64,000 bases of DNA from Paramicrobacterium humi (GTDB lineage: Bacteria > Actinomycetota > Actinomycetes > Actinomycetales > Microbacteriaceae), in the NCBI RefSeq assembly GCF_900105715.1, contig NZ_FNRY01000001.1, positions 1,178,001 to 1,242,000 of the forward strand, written 5' to 3'. The notes under the pieces are model-generated. The model saw nothing but the letters and a program-made list of their open reading frames with translations. It made no database searches and was not told the DNA's origin. This document shows positions 33,767 through 42,552 of the stretch, in pieces. Made by a program: the position numbers and the translations under genes. Position 1 is the first letter of the stretch. Each line of letters starts with the position of its first letter.

Positions 33767-35215
33767 ATGACGAAAGCGGAATCGCAGCCGATCGAGCGGA
33801 TCGCGGAGCTCGCCTCGAGCTCCGCCGCCGCTCTGCTCGCCGCCCTTCCGCACACGGCGGCAGCGGCATCCGATGACGTGCTTCTCGATGCCGCCGGTCG
33901 CCTCGCCGAACTGCACCGCGCAACGGAGGCGGCCCTCGGCGTGACCGCCGCCGAACTCACCGTTCGATCGACTCGCGCTGTCGGCGCCGACACGCTCGCC
34001 GCGTGCCACGGCGAGAAGAACGCGGTGGGTCTTCTGCAGCTCGTCACGCGCATGTCGGCGCCGGCCGCGAAGCGACTCGTCGAATACGGCGAGAACATCG
34101 TCGACCGCGACACGCTCACCGGAGCGCCGCTGCCCCCCGCCCGGCAGCACGTGGCCGAGGCCGCATTCACGGGCAAGGTCGACGCGGAATCGGTGGTCCC
34201 CGTGCTCCGCGTGCTCGACGAGGTCGCCCATCGCGCCGATCCCGACCTGATGGATGCCGCCGAGCAGGGCATGATGCGCATCGCTTCCGAGTCGACGCCC
34301 GAGCGCACGCGAACCGAACTGCGCACGTGGCAGGCCGCGCTCGACCAAGATGGCGCACGCCCGCGCGAAGAAGACCAGCGGCGCTCGCGCAGCTTCCGCA
34401 TCGGCCGCGAGCTGCCCGATGGCATGACGCCCGTCTCAGGCCGCCTCACGCCCGACGCCGCGAGCCGCCTGCGCGCCGCAATCTCCACGTTCATGAACCC
34501 GCGCAGCCGCCCGACGTTCCTCTCCGAAGAGGAGCAGGCGAAGCTCGACGAACTCGAAGCCGGCCTGCCCGAGGGGCTCGGCGCCGAACAGCTCGACCCG
34601 CGCACACGTGACCAGAAGATGCACGACATTCTCGACGGGCTCGTCACGTCCGGGCACCGCAGCGCCGCTGAGTCCGAGGGCAGCCGGCGCGAGATGACCC
34701 AGGTCATCGCCTCCGTCACTCTCGACGAGCTGCAGAACGGTGACGGCGTCGCGTGGATCGACGGCATGCTCGAACCGCTCGGGCCCGTCACGACCGAGCG
34801 CATCCGCTGCGACGCCGGATACCGCAAGCTGCTGCTCGGCACGGACGGCGACATTCTGTGCCTTGGTGACAAAGTGGAGTTCTTCACGGCAAAGCAGAAG
34901 CTCGCGATCGCCGCTCGCGACGGCGGCTGCGCGTGGCCGGGCTGTGACGCCCCGGCCAGCTGGTGCGAAGTGCACCACGTGAAGCTCCGGCGCGACGGCG
35001 TCAAAACCGATGTCGGCAACGGGATGCTGCTGTGCTCTGCCCACCACCACGTGCTGCACGCGCAAGGCTGGGTCGTCGAGATGCGCGGCGGCATCCCCCA
35101 CCTTCAGGCTCCGCTGTGGATGAACCCGTCGGGCGGCTGGATTCGGCTCGGCCGCAACCGCGCGCAGGTCGCTCGACGGCGACGAGCCGGCGATTCGGCA
35201 GCGCAGCCGCCGTGA
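33767..35215 (+). CDS. DUF222/HNH endonuclease-like protein (13E12 family)
   Basis: A 482-residue protein of the large actinobacterial 13E12 repeat family. Residues about 20-340 form the helical DUF222 domain; near 380-430 is the HNH part with DGGCAWPGCDAP (CxxC-type zinc ligands), WCEVHHVKLRRDG and the final GNGMLLCSAHHHVLH. The H-H and N-H residues of a ββα-metal site are present, so nuclease activity is possible, though the family's role is unknown. ATG at 33767; an ATG at 33755 would add MTIG. Confidence 0.88.
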   Translation: MTKAESQPIERIAELASSSAAALLAALPHTAAAASDDVLLDAAGRLAELHRATEAALGVTAAELTVRSTRAVGADTLAACHGEKNAVGLLQLVTRMSAPAAKRLVEYGENIVDRDTLTGAPLPPARQHVAEAAFTGKVDAESVVPVLRVLDEVAHRADPDLMDAAEQGMMRIASESTPERTRTELRTWQAALDQDGARPREEDQRRSRSFRIGRELPDGMTPVSGRLTPDAASRLRAAISTFMNPRSRPTFLSEEEQAKLDELEAGLPEGLGAEQLDPRTRDQKMHDILDGLVTSGHRSAAESEGSRREMTQVIASVTLDELQNGDGVAWIDGMLEPLGPVTTERIRCDAGYRKLLLGTDGDILCLGDKVEFFTAKQKLAIAARDGGCAWPGCDAPASWCEVHHVKLRRDGVKTDVGNGMLLCSAHHHVLHAQGWVVEMRGGIPHLQAPLWMNPSGGWIRLGRNRAQVARRRRAGDSAAQPP

Positions 35216-35240
35216 TTCCCGGTTGGGCCGGATGCCGCCA

Positions 35241-36176
35241 TCATGCGCGCGCCATCTCCCCTTCCGCCGTTCGGCGGCACACTTCGTCCCACGGCGTCGG
35301 CTCGATCCCGAACTGGCGACGCGCCGCCTCATCGTCCAGAACATACGGCCGCGTCCACTGATACGACAGCTCATGAAGCTCGCGCATGAACGGCACGACG
35401 AGTGAAGCGCAGGCCATCGCGGCACGCGGAATCGTGCGCATGCGCACCATCGGCAGTCCCATGCTCGCAAGCACGTCCCGCAGCGCCTGCTCCTGCGTTG
35501 TCGGCGCATTGCTCGGAACGTGCCAGAGCCTCCCGTGCGCGGTCTCCTCACGTGCAGCGGCGATGAGGGTGCGGGCGACATCCTGCACGTCCGTGAACGT
35601 GTGCGGCAGATCCTTGCGCCCGAACACCCACGCCGTCTTTCCCTGCCGAGCCGCCGGCACAAGCCGCGACACGTGCCCATTCGGGCCGACGCCCCGGCCG
35701 ACGTAGTCGGAGCCGCGCACCTCCACAGCCCTGATCCGTCCCGCGTCGTGTGCCGCCTTCGCGTCTGCCCACATGCGCGCGCGCAGGCGTCCCTTGTGAT
35801 CGGTTGCGGCATCCGGCAATCCCTCACGCATGACACCGTCTACGGCACCGTACGGATACAGGTTTCCCGTTATCGCATACACGGCGCCCGAACGCTCCGC
35901 CGCCGTCAGCAGTGCTGTAGCGAGCGGCGGCCAGAGCGCATCCCACTTCGTGTAATCCGCCGGATTCGCGCAGTTGTACAGCACGGCCGCGCCCTCCGCG
36001 GCGCGACCGAGCGCGTCAGCATCTGTCGCATCCAGAGCGACATGCTGAACGCGCGCGATTCCCGTGTCGGTTCCGCTGCGCGTGGCAACCACGACCTCTG
36101 CGCCATCGCCTGCGAGGAGCGCGGCGACATGACGGCCGACCGGGCCGGCACCGATGATCACGTGTCGATCAGACAT
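35241..36176 (-). CDS. NAD(P)-binding epimerase/reductase-like protein
   Basis: A 311-residue extended short-chain-type protein. IIGAGPVGRHVAALL is the Rossmann glycine motif; YAITGNLYPYG resembles the S-x-Y region of NAD-dependent epimerases, although the classical YxxxK is not clear. Later DVQDVARTLIAA is typical of sugar epimerase/NmrA-like proteins. The divergent TetR gene and the operator pair between them point to TetR control. The substrate is unknown. Confidence 0.8.
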   Translation of the reverse strand: MSDRHVIIGAGPVGRHVAALLAGDGAEVVVATRSGTDTGIARVQHVALDATDADALGRAAEGAAVLYNCANPADYTKWDALWPPLATALLTAAERSGAVYAITGNLYPYGAVDGVMREGLPDAATDHKGRLRARMWADAKAAHDAGRIRAVEVRGSDYVGRGVGPNGHVSRLVPAARQGKTAWVFGRKDLPHTFTDVQDVARTLIAAAREETAHGRLWHVPSNAPTTQEQALRDVLASMGLPMVRMRTIPRAAMACASLVVPFMRELHELSYQWTRPYVLDDEAARRQFGIEPTPWDEVCRRTAEGEMARA

Positions 36177-36205
36177 GAGCTGTTCCCTTCGTGGAGGTCA
36201 GGAAG

Positions 36206-36222
36206 CGAGAGCGGTGCTCTCG
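36206..36222. promoter_or_regulatory. TetR operator candidate 1
   Basis: CGAGAGC-GGT-GCTCTCG is a perfect 17-bp palindrome, 30 nt upstream of the reductase ATG and in the divergent region with the TetR gene. A related site and a half site lie nearer the regulator. Confidence 0.75.
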
Positions 36223-36255
36223 AAACGATCCTGACAGCCCAGCTCGAGAATTGCA

Positions 36256-36268
36256 AGAGCACCGCTCT
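36256..36268. promoter_or_regulatory. TetR operator candidate 2
   Basis: AGAGC-ACC-GCTCT, the inverted copy of the core of site 1 (15-bp match with 36208-36222). A third half site GCTCTCGAA is at 36283-36291, next to the TAGGGT -10 box of the regulator. Confidence 0.7.
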
Positions 36269-36309
36269 CGTTTGTGTCCATTGCTCTCGAATTGTCTAGG
36301 GTGGACGGT

Positions 36310-37032
36310 ATGGCCACGACTGCGCGACAGCGAGCACGCGAGCAGCTGACGGCGGAGATCCTTGCGGCGGCGAGGTCCCGACTCACGCGAGAGGGGCCGG
36401 GGCAGCTCTCGCTTCGCGCCGTCGCCCGCGACGTCGGAATGGTCTCCTCAGCGGTGTACCGGTACTTCTCGAGCCGCGATGAACTGCTCACGGCGCTGCT
36501 CATCGAGGCGTACAACGAGCTCGGCGCGGCCGTCGAGGACGCCGAACGGAGCATCGCCGCACGCGATGACATCATGGCGCGGTGGTTCGCCGCTTGCCGC
36601 GCCATTCGTCGCTGGGCGCTCGATCACCCCGGGGACTACGCCCTTCTCTACGGCTCGCCCGTGCCTGGATACGCCGCGCCTCGCGAGACGGTCGGCCCGG
36701 CATCGCGCACGATCGTCGTGCTCCTCGACATCGTGGCGGCCGCCGGTGTCGGCGGGGAGGACCGCGCCGCACCACCAGCGCCGCCCGGCACTCCTGCGGG
36801 CGCCGAGAACGCCGTCGCGGGTGCGCTCGCGTTCGCGGCCGAGCGGGGGCTCGGCGACGGTTCCGCGGCGGGCACCGAGATCGCCATGCGGCTGCTCATG
36901 GCGTGGACGAATCTGTTCGGCACCCTCTCATTCGAGCTGTTCGGGCACTCGGTGGGTTCCGTCGACGACTCCGAAGCGTACTTCGACCAGGTCGTGTACC
37001 GCCTCGCGTGGGACATGGCAATCGCACCGTGA
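36310..37032 (+). CDS. TetR/AcrR-family regulator
   Basis: A 240-residue regulator. The N-terminal DNA-binding part is ILAAARSRLTREGPGQLSLR with recognition helix SSAVYRYFSSRDELL. The C-terminal region (from about 80: WALDHPGDYALLYGSPVPGY) is the TetR_C_13/WHG type common in actinobacteria. ATG at 36310 follows TAGGGT by 7 nt, so it is probably leaderless; an upstream in-frame ATG at 36274 lies inside the operator region. It should repress itself and the divergent oxidoreductase. Confidence 0.92.
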   Translation: MATTARQRAREQLTAEILAAARSRLTREGPGQLSLRAVARDVGMVSSAVYRYFSSRDELLTALLIEAYNELGAAVEDAERSIAARDDIMARWFAACRAIRRWALDHPGDYALLYGSPVPGYAAPRETVGPASRTIVVLLDIVAAAGVGGEDRAAPPAPPGTPAGAENAVAGALAFAAERGLGDGSAAGTEIAMRLLMAWTNLFGTLSFELFGHSVGSVDDSEAYFDQVVYRLAWDMAIAP

Positions 37033-37060
37033 GCGCGCGGGCGTGTGAAAGCATCGAATC

Positions 37061-37582
37061 GTGAGGATGCTGGAAACCGAACGACTGACACTGCGCACGT
37101 GGACCCTTCGCGACGCCGACTTCGTCTTCGACATGTACTCGCGCCATGAGGTGCGGCGGTACATCGGCCGCGGAGACGTCATGCAGGAGCGTGAGGAGGC
37201 GGTCCGGCTGCTCGAGCGGTGGAGTGAGCTGCAGCATCCGATTCATCACATCTGGGCGGTCGAGCGCACTGTCGACGAGCGCGTGCTCGGGGTGCTGCTG
37301 CTCAAGTCGATTCCCGCGTCGGGAACCGACGGCGCACCCTCGGGCGACACCGAGATCGGCTGGCACCTGCACCCTGACGCATGGGGGCACGGCTATGCGA
37401 GCGAGGCGGCCGCGCGCGTGCTGCGCTTCGCGTTCGAAGCGGGGCTCGAGAAGGTGGTCGCCGTGACCAATCCCGCGAACACCGCCTCGCAGAGCGTGTG
37501 TCGACGCATTGGCATGCGCCACAAGGGCCAGACCGACGCGTACTACGACACGATCTGCGAGCTGTTCGAGGCGACGCCGTGA
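37061..37582 (+). CDS. GNAT-family N-acetyltransferase (RimJ/RimL type)
   Basis: A 173-residue acetyltransferase. The start LETERLTLRTWTLRDADFVF is typical of RimJ/L-like enzymes, and the acetyl-CoA loop is HGYASEAAARVLRFAFEAGL; NPANTASQSVCRRIGMR is the late conserved block. GTG at 37061 gives MRMLETER; the ATG six bases on is equally possible. Substrate unknown. Confidence 0.9.
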   Translation: MRMLETERLTLRTWTLRDADFVFDMYSRHEVRRYIGRGDVMQEREEAVRLLERWSELQHPIHHIWAVERTVDERVLGVLLLKSIPASGTDGAPSGDTEIGWHLHPDAWGHGYASEAAARVLRFAFEAGLEKVVAVTNPANTASQSVCRRIGMRHKGQTDAYYDTICELFEATP

Positions 37583-37639
37583 GGCGTATGGCACGCTGAG
37601 AGCATCCGGCGAGCGGGCGCGACAGGGAAACGAGGCGCA

Positions 37640-38437
37640 ATGAGGCGATTCGAGGGAAGGACGGCGCTCGTCACGGGCGCCGCGAACGGCATCGGGCGTG
37701 CGTGCGCCGAGCGACTCGCGAGGGAAGGGGCGTCGGTCGTCATCGCGGACGTCGAGACGGATGCCGCCAGCGCCCTCGCCGCGAGCCTGCCGACCGCGCT
37801 CGCAATGCCGTGCGACGTGACCGATTCCCGTTCGGTCGAAGTCGCCGTCGCCGCGACCCTCGATCGGTTCGGTCGGCTCGACGTGCTCGTGAGCAACGTC
37901 GGCGTCGCGAGCGGCGTGCGCTTCGCCGACACCGACGACGCGGAGTGGGACCGACAGGTCGACCCCACCCTCGCGGGTTCGATGCGCGTCATCCGCGCGA
38001 GCCTTCCCGCGCTGCTCGAATCTCCCGGCGGCGGAGCGGTCGTCGCGACGGCCTCCGTCAACGGACTGCAGGCGTTCGGCGGCGTCGCCTACTCGGCGGC
38101 GAAGGCCGGAGTGATCAACGCCATGAAGAACCTCGCCGTCGAATACGGTCCGCTGACGCGCGGCACGGTCGGGCAGGACGGGGGCTGGGTGCGCTTCAAC
38201 GCCGTCGCGCCCGGCACCGTCGAGACGCGGGTATGGACCTCGGATGCCGCGGGGCGGGCGGATCTCGAGCACATGGCGCAGCTGCACCCGATGGGCCGCG
38301 TCGGCCGCCCGGAGGACATCGCGGCTGCCGTCGCGTTCCTCGCCTCCGATGACGCGGCGTGGATCACGGGCGTCACGCTCCCCGTGGATGGCGGGCTCAC
38401 GGTCGGCCCGCTGCTGCACATGCCCGGCGGGAGCTGA
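37640..38437 (+). CDS. Short-chain dehydrogenase/reductase
   Basis: A 265-residue classical SDR. Cofactor loop TGAANGIG (about 13-20), D-V at 59-60, SNVG (NNAG equivalent), catalytic S-x12-Y-x3-K as ATASVNGLQAFGGVAYSAAK, and the late VAPGTVETR. IADVETD after the second strand suggests NAD rather than NADP. The substrate cannot be assigned. It may be co-transcribed with the GNAT gene 57 nt upstream. Confidence 0.92.
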   Translation: MRRFEGRTALVTGAANGIGRACAERLAREGASVVIADVETDAASALAASLPTALAMPCDVTDSRSVEVAVAATLDRFGRLDVLVSNVGVASGVRFADTDDAEWDRQVDPTLAGSMRVIRASLPALLESPGGGAVVATASVNGLQAFGGVAYSAAKAGVINAMKNLAVEYGPLTRGTVGQDGGWVRFNAVAPGTVETRVWTSDAAGRADLEHMAQLHPMGRVGRPEDIAAAVAFLASDDAAWITGVTLPVDGGLTVGPLLHMPGGS

Positions 38438-38440
38438 GGC

Positions 38441-39136
38441 TCAGATCTCGAGCTCGCGGGCCGCGTCCCACGGGAGCGTCCAGTCCAGCTCGTCGAACAT
38501 GCGCGACAGCAAGATGGCCGTGAAGCCCCAGACGAGGGTGTCGCGCACGAGGAATGCGGGGCCACGGAACGTCCGGCTGCCATAGCGGCGCACCGTCGTC
38601 ACACGGTTCGCGGGGTCGAGCAGGTCTGCGACCGGCATGCGGAACACCTCCACCGTTTCCGCATGATCCACGGCCGCCACGCGCGACGGACGCGACCACC
38701 AGGCCACGATCGGCGTGACGAGGTGGTTGCTGACGGCGAGCGGCACCTCGGGGAGCACCCCGAGCACGTCGACGCCCGCCGGATCGAGTCCCGTCTCCTC
38801 GTGCGCCTCGCGGAGTGCGGCCTCGATCGGACCGGCATCAGCCGGTTCGATGCCGCCGCCCGGAAACGAGATCTGACCCGGATGCGAGCGGAGCGTGTCC
38901 GCGCGACGCTGCAGCAGCACGTCGAGGTCCCGCGCCACAGGAGTGTCGCGAGCCGACGCGGGAGCGTCGTCGAGAACACCGAACAGGATGAGAATCGCGG
39001 CGGCTCGCGCGGTGTCCGCGTCGGGCACGGCCCCGAGCGGGCCGCGTCGCCAGTCGACCTCACGCTCGCACAGCCGCTCGAGCTCGTCGCGTGCGGCTCG
39101 AGCGCCGACGCCGTCGCGCGAATCGACCGATGCCAT
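38441..39136 (-). CDS. Nudix hydrolase, coenzyme A pyrophosphatase type
   Basis: A 231-residue Nudix protein. The Nudix box covers about 93-116 (GGIEPADAGPIEAALREAHE, then ETGL) and is preceded by SHPGQISFPGG, the UPF0035 signature of CoA diphosphatases (NudL/PCD1). It should cleave CoA or its derivatives to phosphopantetheine and 3',5'-ADP. Convergent with the SDR gene, 3 nt apart. Confidence 0.9.
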   Translation of the reverse strand: MASVDSRDGVGARAARDELERLCEREVDWRRGPLGAVPDADTARAAAILILFGVLDDAPASARDTPVARDLDVLLQRRADTLRSHPGQISFPGGGIEPADAGPIEAALREAHEETGLDPAGVDVLGVLPEVPLAVSNHLVTPIVAWWSRPSRVAAVDHAETVEVFRMPVADLLDPANRVTTVRRYGSRTFRGPAFLVRDTLVWGFTAILLSRMFDELDWTLPWDAARELEI

Positions 39137-39171
39137 GCCGACAGCTTAGGCGCGTCGCGAACGGGCCGGCG

Positions 39172-40173
39172 CTACGTCGTCTCGCGGGGCACGATACGCA
39201 CGGGGAGCTGCTCGATTCCGGATCTCGCCTCACCGCTGATCGCCTCGACGAGGCGCCGTGCCGCCAAGGCTCCCAGCGCCTCCAGGTTCATGTCGACGCT
39301 CGTCAGCTGCGGTCGGGCGCCCACTGCGAAGATCTCCCAGTTGTCATAGCCCATCACAGCGACCCGTCCAGGCACGTCCCAGCTCGATTCCCGCAGGGCG
39401 TCGAGCACGCCGCGAGCGATCTGGTCGCTTCCGCACAGGATGGCCTCGACGTCCGGGTGCGCCTCGATGAGACGAGCCGTGGCGGTTCGACCCCACTGCT
39501 CCGTCCAGCTCCCGTACTGGACCCCGCCCACGATCTCGAGGCCGGCCTCCGTCAGCGCGCCTTCGATGCCGGCCGCGCGGTCGCGCGCCGCCAGGTAGTC
39601 GGCCTCTCCGGTGATGTGCGCGATGCGTGTGCGACCGCGGTCGATCAGGTAGCGGGCAGAGTCCGCGCCACCCCGCACGTTGTCAGGCACGAGGGACAGG
39701 TCCTCTGGATCCGTGGACGGTCCGTACGCGTAGACCACCGGCACGGGAAGGTCTCGACCGAGGGAGGGTCGGGGATCCGTGCGCGAGCCGACGACGATGA
39801 GCCCGTCGACCCGTCGACCGAGCAGCGCCTCCAGATGGTACTGCTCCCGGATCGAGTCGCCGCGTGCATCGCACAGCAGGACCGACATCTTGCCCTTCCC
39901 AAAGGCGTCTTCGGCGCCCATGAGGATGGGGAGCGAGAAACGGCCATCGAGGTCGCCGGTGATCAGGCCGACGGTTCCCGTCTGGCCGGCGAGGAGACCG
40001 CGCGCGAGCGCGTTCGGAGTGAACGAGATCCGCTCCGCGGCACTCAGTACGCGCGCCCGCGTCTCGGGGTGCACCTGATCGCGTCCGTTGAGCGCCTTCG
40101 AGGCCGTCGCGACGGAGACGCCGGCGAGCTGCGCGACGTCGCGCAGGGTGGGTCGCAGTGATCGTTCGGGCAT
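39172..40173 (-). CDS. LacI-family repressor of the GH127 cluster
   Basis: A 333-residue LacI regulator. The helix-turn-helix and hinge are TLRDVAQLAGVSVATASKAL and SAAERISFTPNALARGL; the rest is a periplasmic-binding-like effector domain. The ATG at 40173 has AAAGGA 5 nt upstream; the one at 40179 overlaps it. The gene diverges from the ABC operon, and an 18-bp palindrome of LacI type lies between. The effector is probably an arabinose-containing sugar or derivative, from the GH127 enzyme in the operon. Confidence 0.93.
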   Translation of the reverse strand: MPERSLRPTLRDVAQLAGVSVATASKALNGRDQVHPETRARVLSAAERISFTPNALARGLLAGQTGTVGLITGDLDGRFSLPILMGAEDAFGKGKMSVLLCDARGDSIREQYHLEALLGRRVDGLIVVGSRTDPRPSLGRDLPVPVVYAYGPSTDPEDLSLVPDNVRGGADSARYLIDRGRTRIAHITGEADYLAARDRAAGIEGALTEAGLEIVGGVQYGSWTEQWGRTATARLIEAHPDVEAILCGSDQIARGVLDALRESSWDVPGRVAVMGYDNWEIFAVGARPQLTSVDMNLEALGALAARRLVEAISGEARSGIEQLPVRIVPRETT

Positions 40174-40208
40174 TGTCATCCTTTTGAAGTTGTTTCGACA
40201 ATACACGT

Positions 40209-40238
40209 TTGACCCGACGCGGCTACCGGTGATAGATT
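40209..40238 (+). promoter_or_regulatory. Promoter of the GH127 operon
   Basis: TTGACC (40209-40214), 18-nt spacer, TAGATT (40233-40238). The operator begins two bases downstream, so a bound repressor would cover the transcription start. Confidence 0.65.
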
Positions 40239-40239
40239 C

Positions 40240-40257
40240 ACCGAAAACCTTTTCGGT
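40240..40257. promoter_or_regulatory. LacI-type operator
   Basis: ACCGAAAACCTTTTCGGT: the 8-bp arms are perfect inverted repeats around CC. Its A/T-flanked C-G step structure is typical of sites for LacI/GalR-type repressors in actinobacteria. Confidence 0.8.
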
Positions 40258-40333
40258 AGTTTTCAAAGCTCGTAGTGGATGCGACCGGGAAGCCCCCTTC
40301 AAAATCAGAGACGATTCACGACAGGACAGCACA

Positions 40334-41596
40334 ATGACTGTGAAACTCCGCGGCCGGCGGGCCGTTTGGGCCGGCGGCGCCCTCCTTGCGACGGGCGCGC
40401 TGCTCTTGACCGGTTGCACACCGACTTCCGGTGGCTCTGCATCGAGCGACGACAAGACCGTGACGGTGTGGCACTACTTCAGTGACAAGAACCAGGTCAA
40501 GGTCATGACCGACTACAAGGACCTCTTCGAGAAGAACAACGACGGCGTCACCGTGGAGAACGTCTTCGTGCCCTACGACCAGATGAACTCCAAGCTCATC
40601 TCGGCCGTCGGCTCGAAGACCGGACCCGACGTCGTCGTGTTCAACGGAGCCGACGCTTCAACGCTCGCTCTCGGTGGTGCGCTGGCGCCGATGACCAAGC
40701 AGTGGGAGAGCTTCGCGGACAAGGACCAGTTCCCCGACTCGGTCATCCACAAACTCGAGGGCGAGACGTATGCGGCGCAGGGTTACGTCAACCTTCTCGG
40801 CCTCTGGTACAACAAGGACATCCTCGACAAGGTGGGCGTCCAGCCGCCCACGACCATGGATGAACTGAACTCGGCTCTGACGAAGGTGACCGAGGCCGGA
40901 TACGACGGCATCACCCTGTCGGGCCTGCCGCAGTCGCAGGGCGAGTGGCAGGCATACCCGTGGCTCTCCGCTCACGGCTTCAGCTATGACGATCCGCAAG
41001 CGGCTCCTCTGGAAGCGGCGTTCGCCGAGATCCAGGACTGGACGGCATCCGGCGCGCTGAGCCGTGAGGCCGTCACCTGGGACCAGACCGTTCCCTTCCA
41101 GACGTGGGCGGCCGGCAATGTCGCGTTCGCCGAGAACGGCAACTGGCAGATCGGCACGGCGCAGAGCGACGCGGACTTCAACTACGGAGTCGTTCCCCTT
41201 CCCGTCGGCGACTCCGGCAAGGTCTACCTCGGCGGCGAGGGCGAGGCGATCGGCGCGTTCAGCGACAACCCCGACCTCGCGTGGGACTACCTCGAGCAGA
41301 CCTACTTCAGCGCCGAAGGCCAGAAGATCGCCCTCGACGACGTCGGCAGCATCCCCAGCCGAACGGATGCCGCCGGAGACGCGAGCGTGACCGATGACCC
41401 GCTGCTCTCCGCCTTCGCCAAGTCGCTCGCCGCGAACGGCGCGAACTACCCGGCACCCGCCGTTCCGGCCGAGAGCGTCGCGGACCAGCAGATCGCCGTC
41501 GGTCAGGTGTGGAGCGCCGTCATCGGCGGTCAGATGACGCCGAAGGACGCGGCTGCCAAGGTCATCTCCGACCTCAAGCCGCTGCTCAAGAAGTAG
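40334..41596 (+). CDS. Sugar ABC transporter substrate-binding lipoprotein (family 1)
   Basis: A 420-residue binding protein. The signal peptide with lipobox LLTGC (C about 28) makes it a lipoprotein; the mature part is a SBP_bac_1 protein (TVTVWHYFSDKNQVKVMTDY; later YNKDILDKVGVQPPTTMDEL and ENGNWQIG). It should capture an oligosaccharide for the two permeases that follow. No ATPase gene is in the cluster, so a shared MsiK-type ATPase elsewhere is probably used. Confidence 0.92.
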   Translation: MTVKLRGRRAVWAGGALLATGALLLTGCTPTSGGSASSDDKTVTVWHYFSDKNQVKVMTDYKDLFEKNNDGVTVENVFVPYDQMNSKLISAVGSKTGPDVVVFNGADASTLALGGALAPMTKQWESFADKDQFPDSVIHKLEGETYAAQGYVNLLGLWYNKDILDKVGVQPPTTMDELNSALTKVTEAGYDGITLSGLPQSQGEWQAYPWLSAHGFSYDDPQAAPLEAAFAEIQDWTASGALSREAVTWDQTVPFQTWAAGNVAFAENGNWQIGTAQSDADFNYGVVPLPVGDSGKVYLGGEGEAIGAFSDNPDLAWDYLEQTYFSAEGQKIALDDVGSIPSRTDAAGDASVTDDPLLSAFAKSLAANGANYPAPAVPAESVADQQIAVGQVWSAVIGGQMTPKDAAAKVISDLKPLLKK

Positions 41597-41625
41597 CCCG
41601 AACGCAAGAAGACCAGGACGAACAC

Positions 41626-42552
41626 ATGACCGCACAGCTCAGCGCGCCCGCTGCCGCCCCGCCCCGGGCCGCACGACGGCGCCCGTCGAAGCGACGCAAG
41701 CTCGCCTTCGCGCTGCCGGCGGCAGTGTTCCTCCTGGTCTTCTCGTTCTACCCGTTGGCCCAGCTGTTGCGCATGAGCGTCAGCGACGTCACGACGCGAA
41801 CGCTCAACCAGGCGTGGGAGTTCGTGGGCGGGGACAATTTCGCCGCCTCCGCCGCGCAGGGCTCGCTGTGGCCGGCTCTCGGCAACACATTCGTCTTCGT
41901 GCTCGTGGTCACGGGCATCGGGCTCGTCGGCGGCCTCGGCGCCGCGATCCTTCTCAGCACCAACACGAAGCTGTCAGCGTTCGTGCTCGGGCTCATGGTC
42001 TTCATCTGGGCGCTCCCACCTGTCGTCAACGGCAGCGTCTGGAAGTTCCTGCTCGGCGACCACGGCCTCATCAACTCCGTCATCATGGGACTCGGTCTCA
42101 GCCCGCAGGCGGTTCCGTTCCTGTACGACGACCGATTCGCGCTCCTCTCGGTCGCCATCGTGAACTCCTGGGCCGTCATCCCGTTCAACGCTCTCGTCTT
42201 CCGGGCCGCCATCCTCGGGATTCCCGGCGACGTCTTCGAAGCGGCGCGCATCGACGGCGCCAACCGCTGGCAGGAGATCTGGCACATGATCGTGCCCGCC
42301 GTTCGGCCGACGACGCTCGTGCTCATCGTGCTCACCGTCGTCTACGCGTTCCGCTCGTTCGACTTCATCTTCGTCATGACCTACGGCGGCCCCGGGATAG
42401 CGACGAACACGCTTCCCTTCCTCAGCTACCTGCAGGCGTTCGTGCGCTTCGACTTCGGCATGGGATCGGCGACCGCCGTGATCTCCGTGCTCATGGTGCT
42501 GGTACTCGCCGTGATCTACGCCCGCAGCGTGCGGAGCGAGGAGGCAAAGTGA
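41626..42552 (+). CDS. Sugar ABC transporter permease (MalF/UgpA type)
   Basis: A 308-residue permease: polar N-terminus (ARRRPSKRRKLAFALPAAVF), six helices, and the EAA loop EAARIDGANRWQEIWHMIVP. The final cytoplasmic tail is short (RSVRSEEAK). The stop TGA shares its A with the ATG of the next gene. Confidence 0.92.
   Translation: MTAQLSAPAAAPPRAARRRPSKRRKLAFALPAAVFLLVFSFYPLAQLLRMSVSDVTTRTLNQAWEFVGGDNFAASAAQGSLWPALGNTFVFVLVVTGIGLVGGLGAAILLSTNTKLSAFVLGLMVFIWALPPVVNGSVWKFLLGDHGLINSVIMGLGLSPQAVPFLYDDRFALLSVAIVNSWAVIPFNALVFRAAILGIPGDVFEAARIDGANRWQEIWHMIVPAVRPTTLVLIVLTVVYAFRSFDFIFVMTYGGPGIATNTLPFLSYLQAFVRFDFGMGSATAVISVLMVLVLAVIYARSVRSEEAK

Noticed and set aside
33767-35215. DUF222/HNH gene as evidence of a prophage or intron
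   Set aside because: No integrase, att repeats, intron structure or phage genes are nearby; the family is a common chromosomal gene in actinobacteria.
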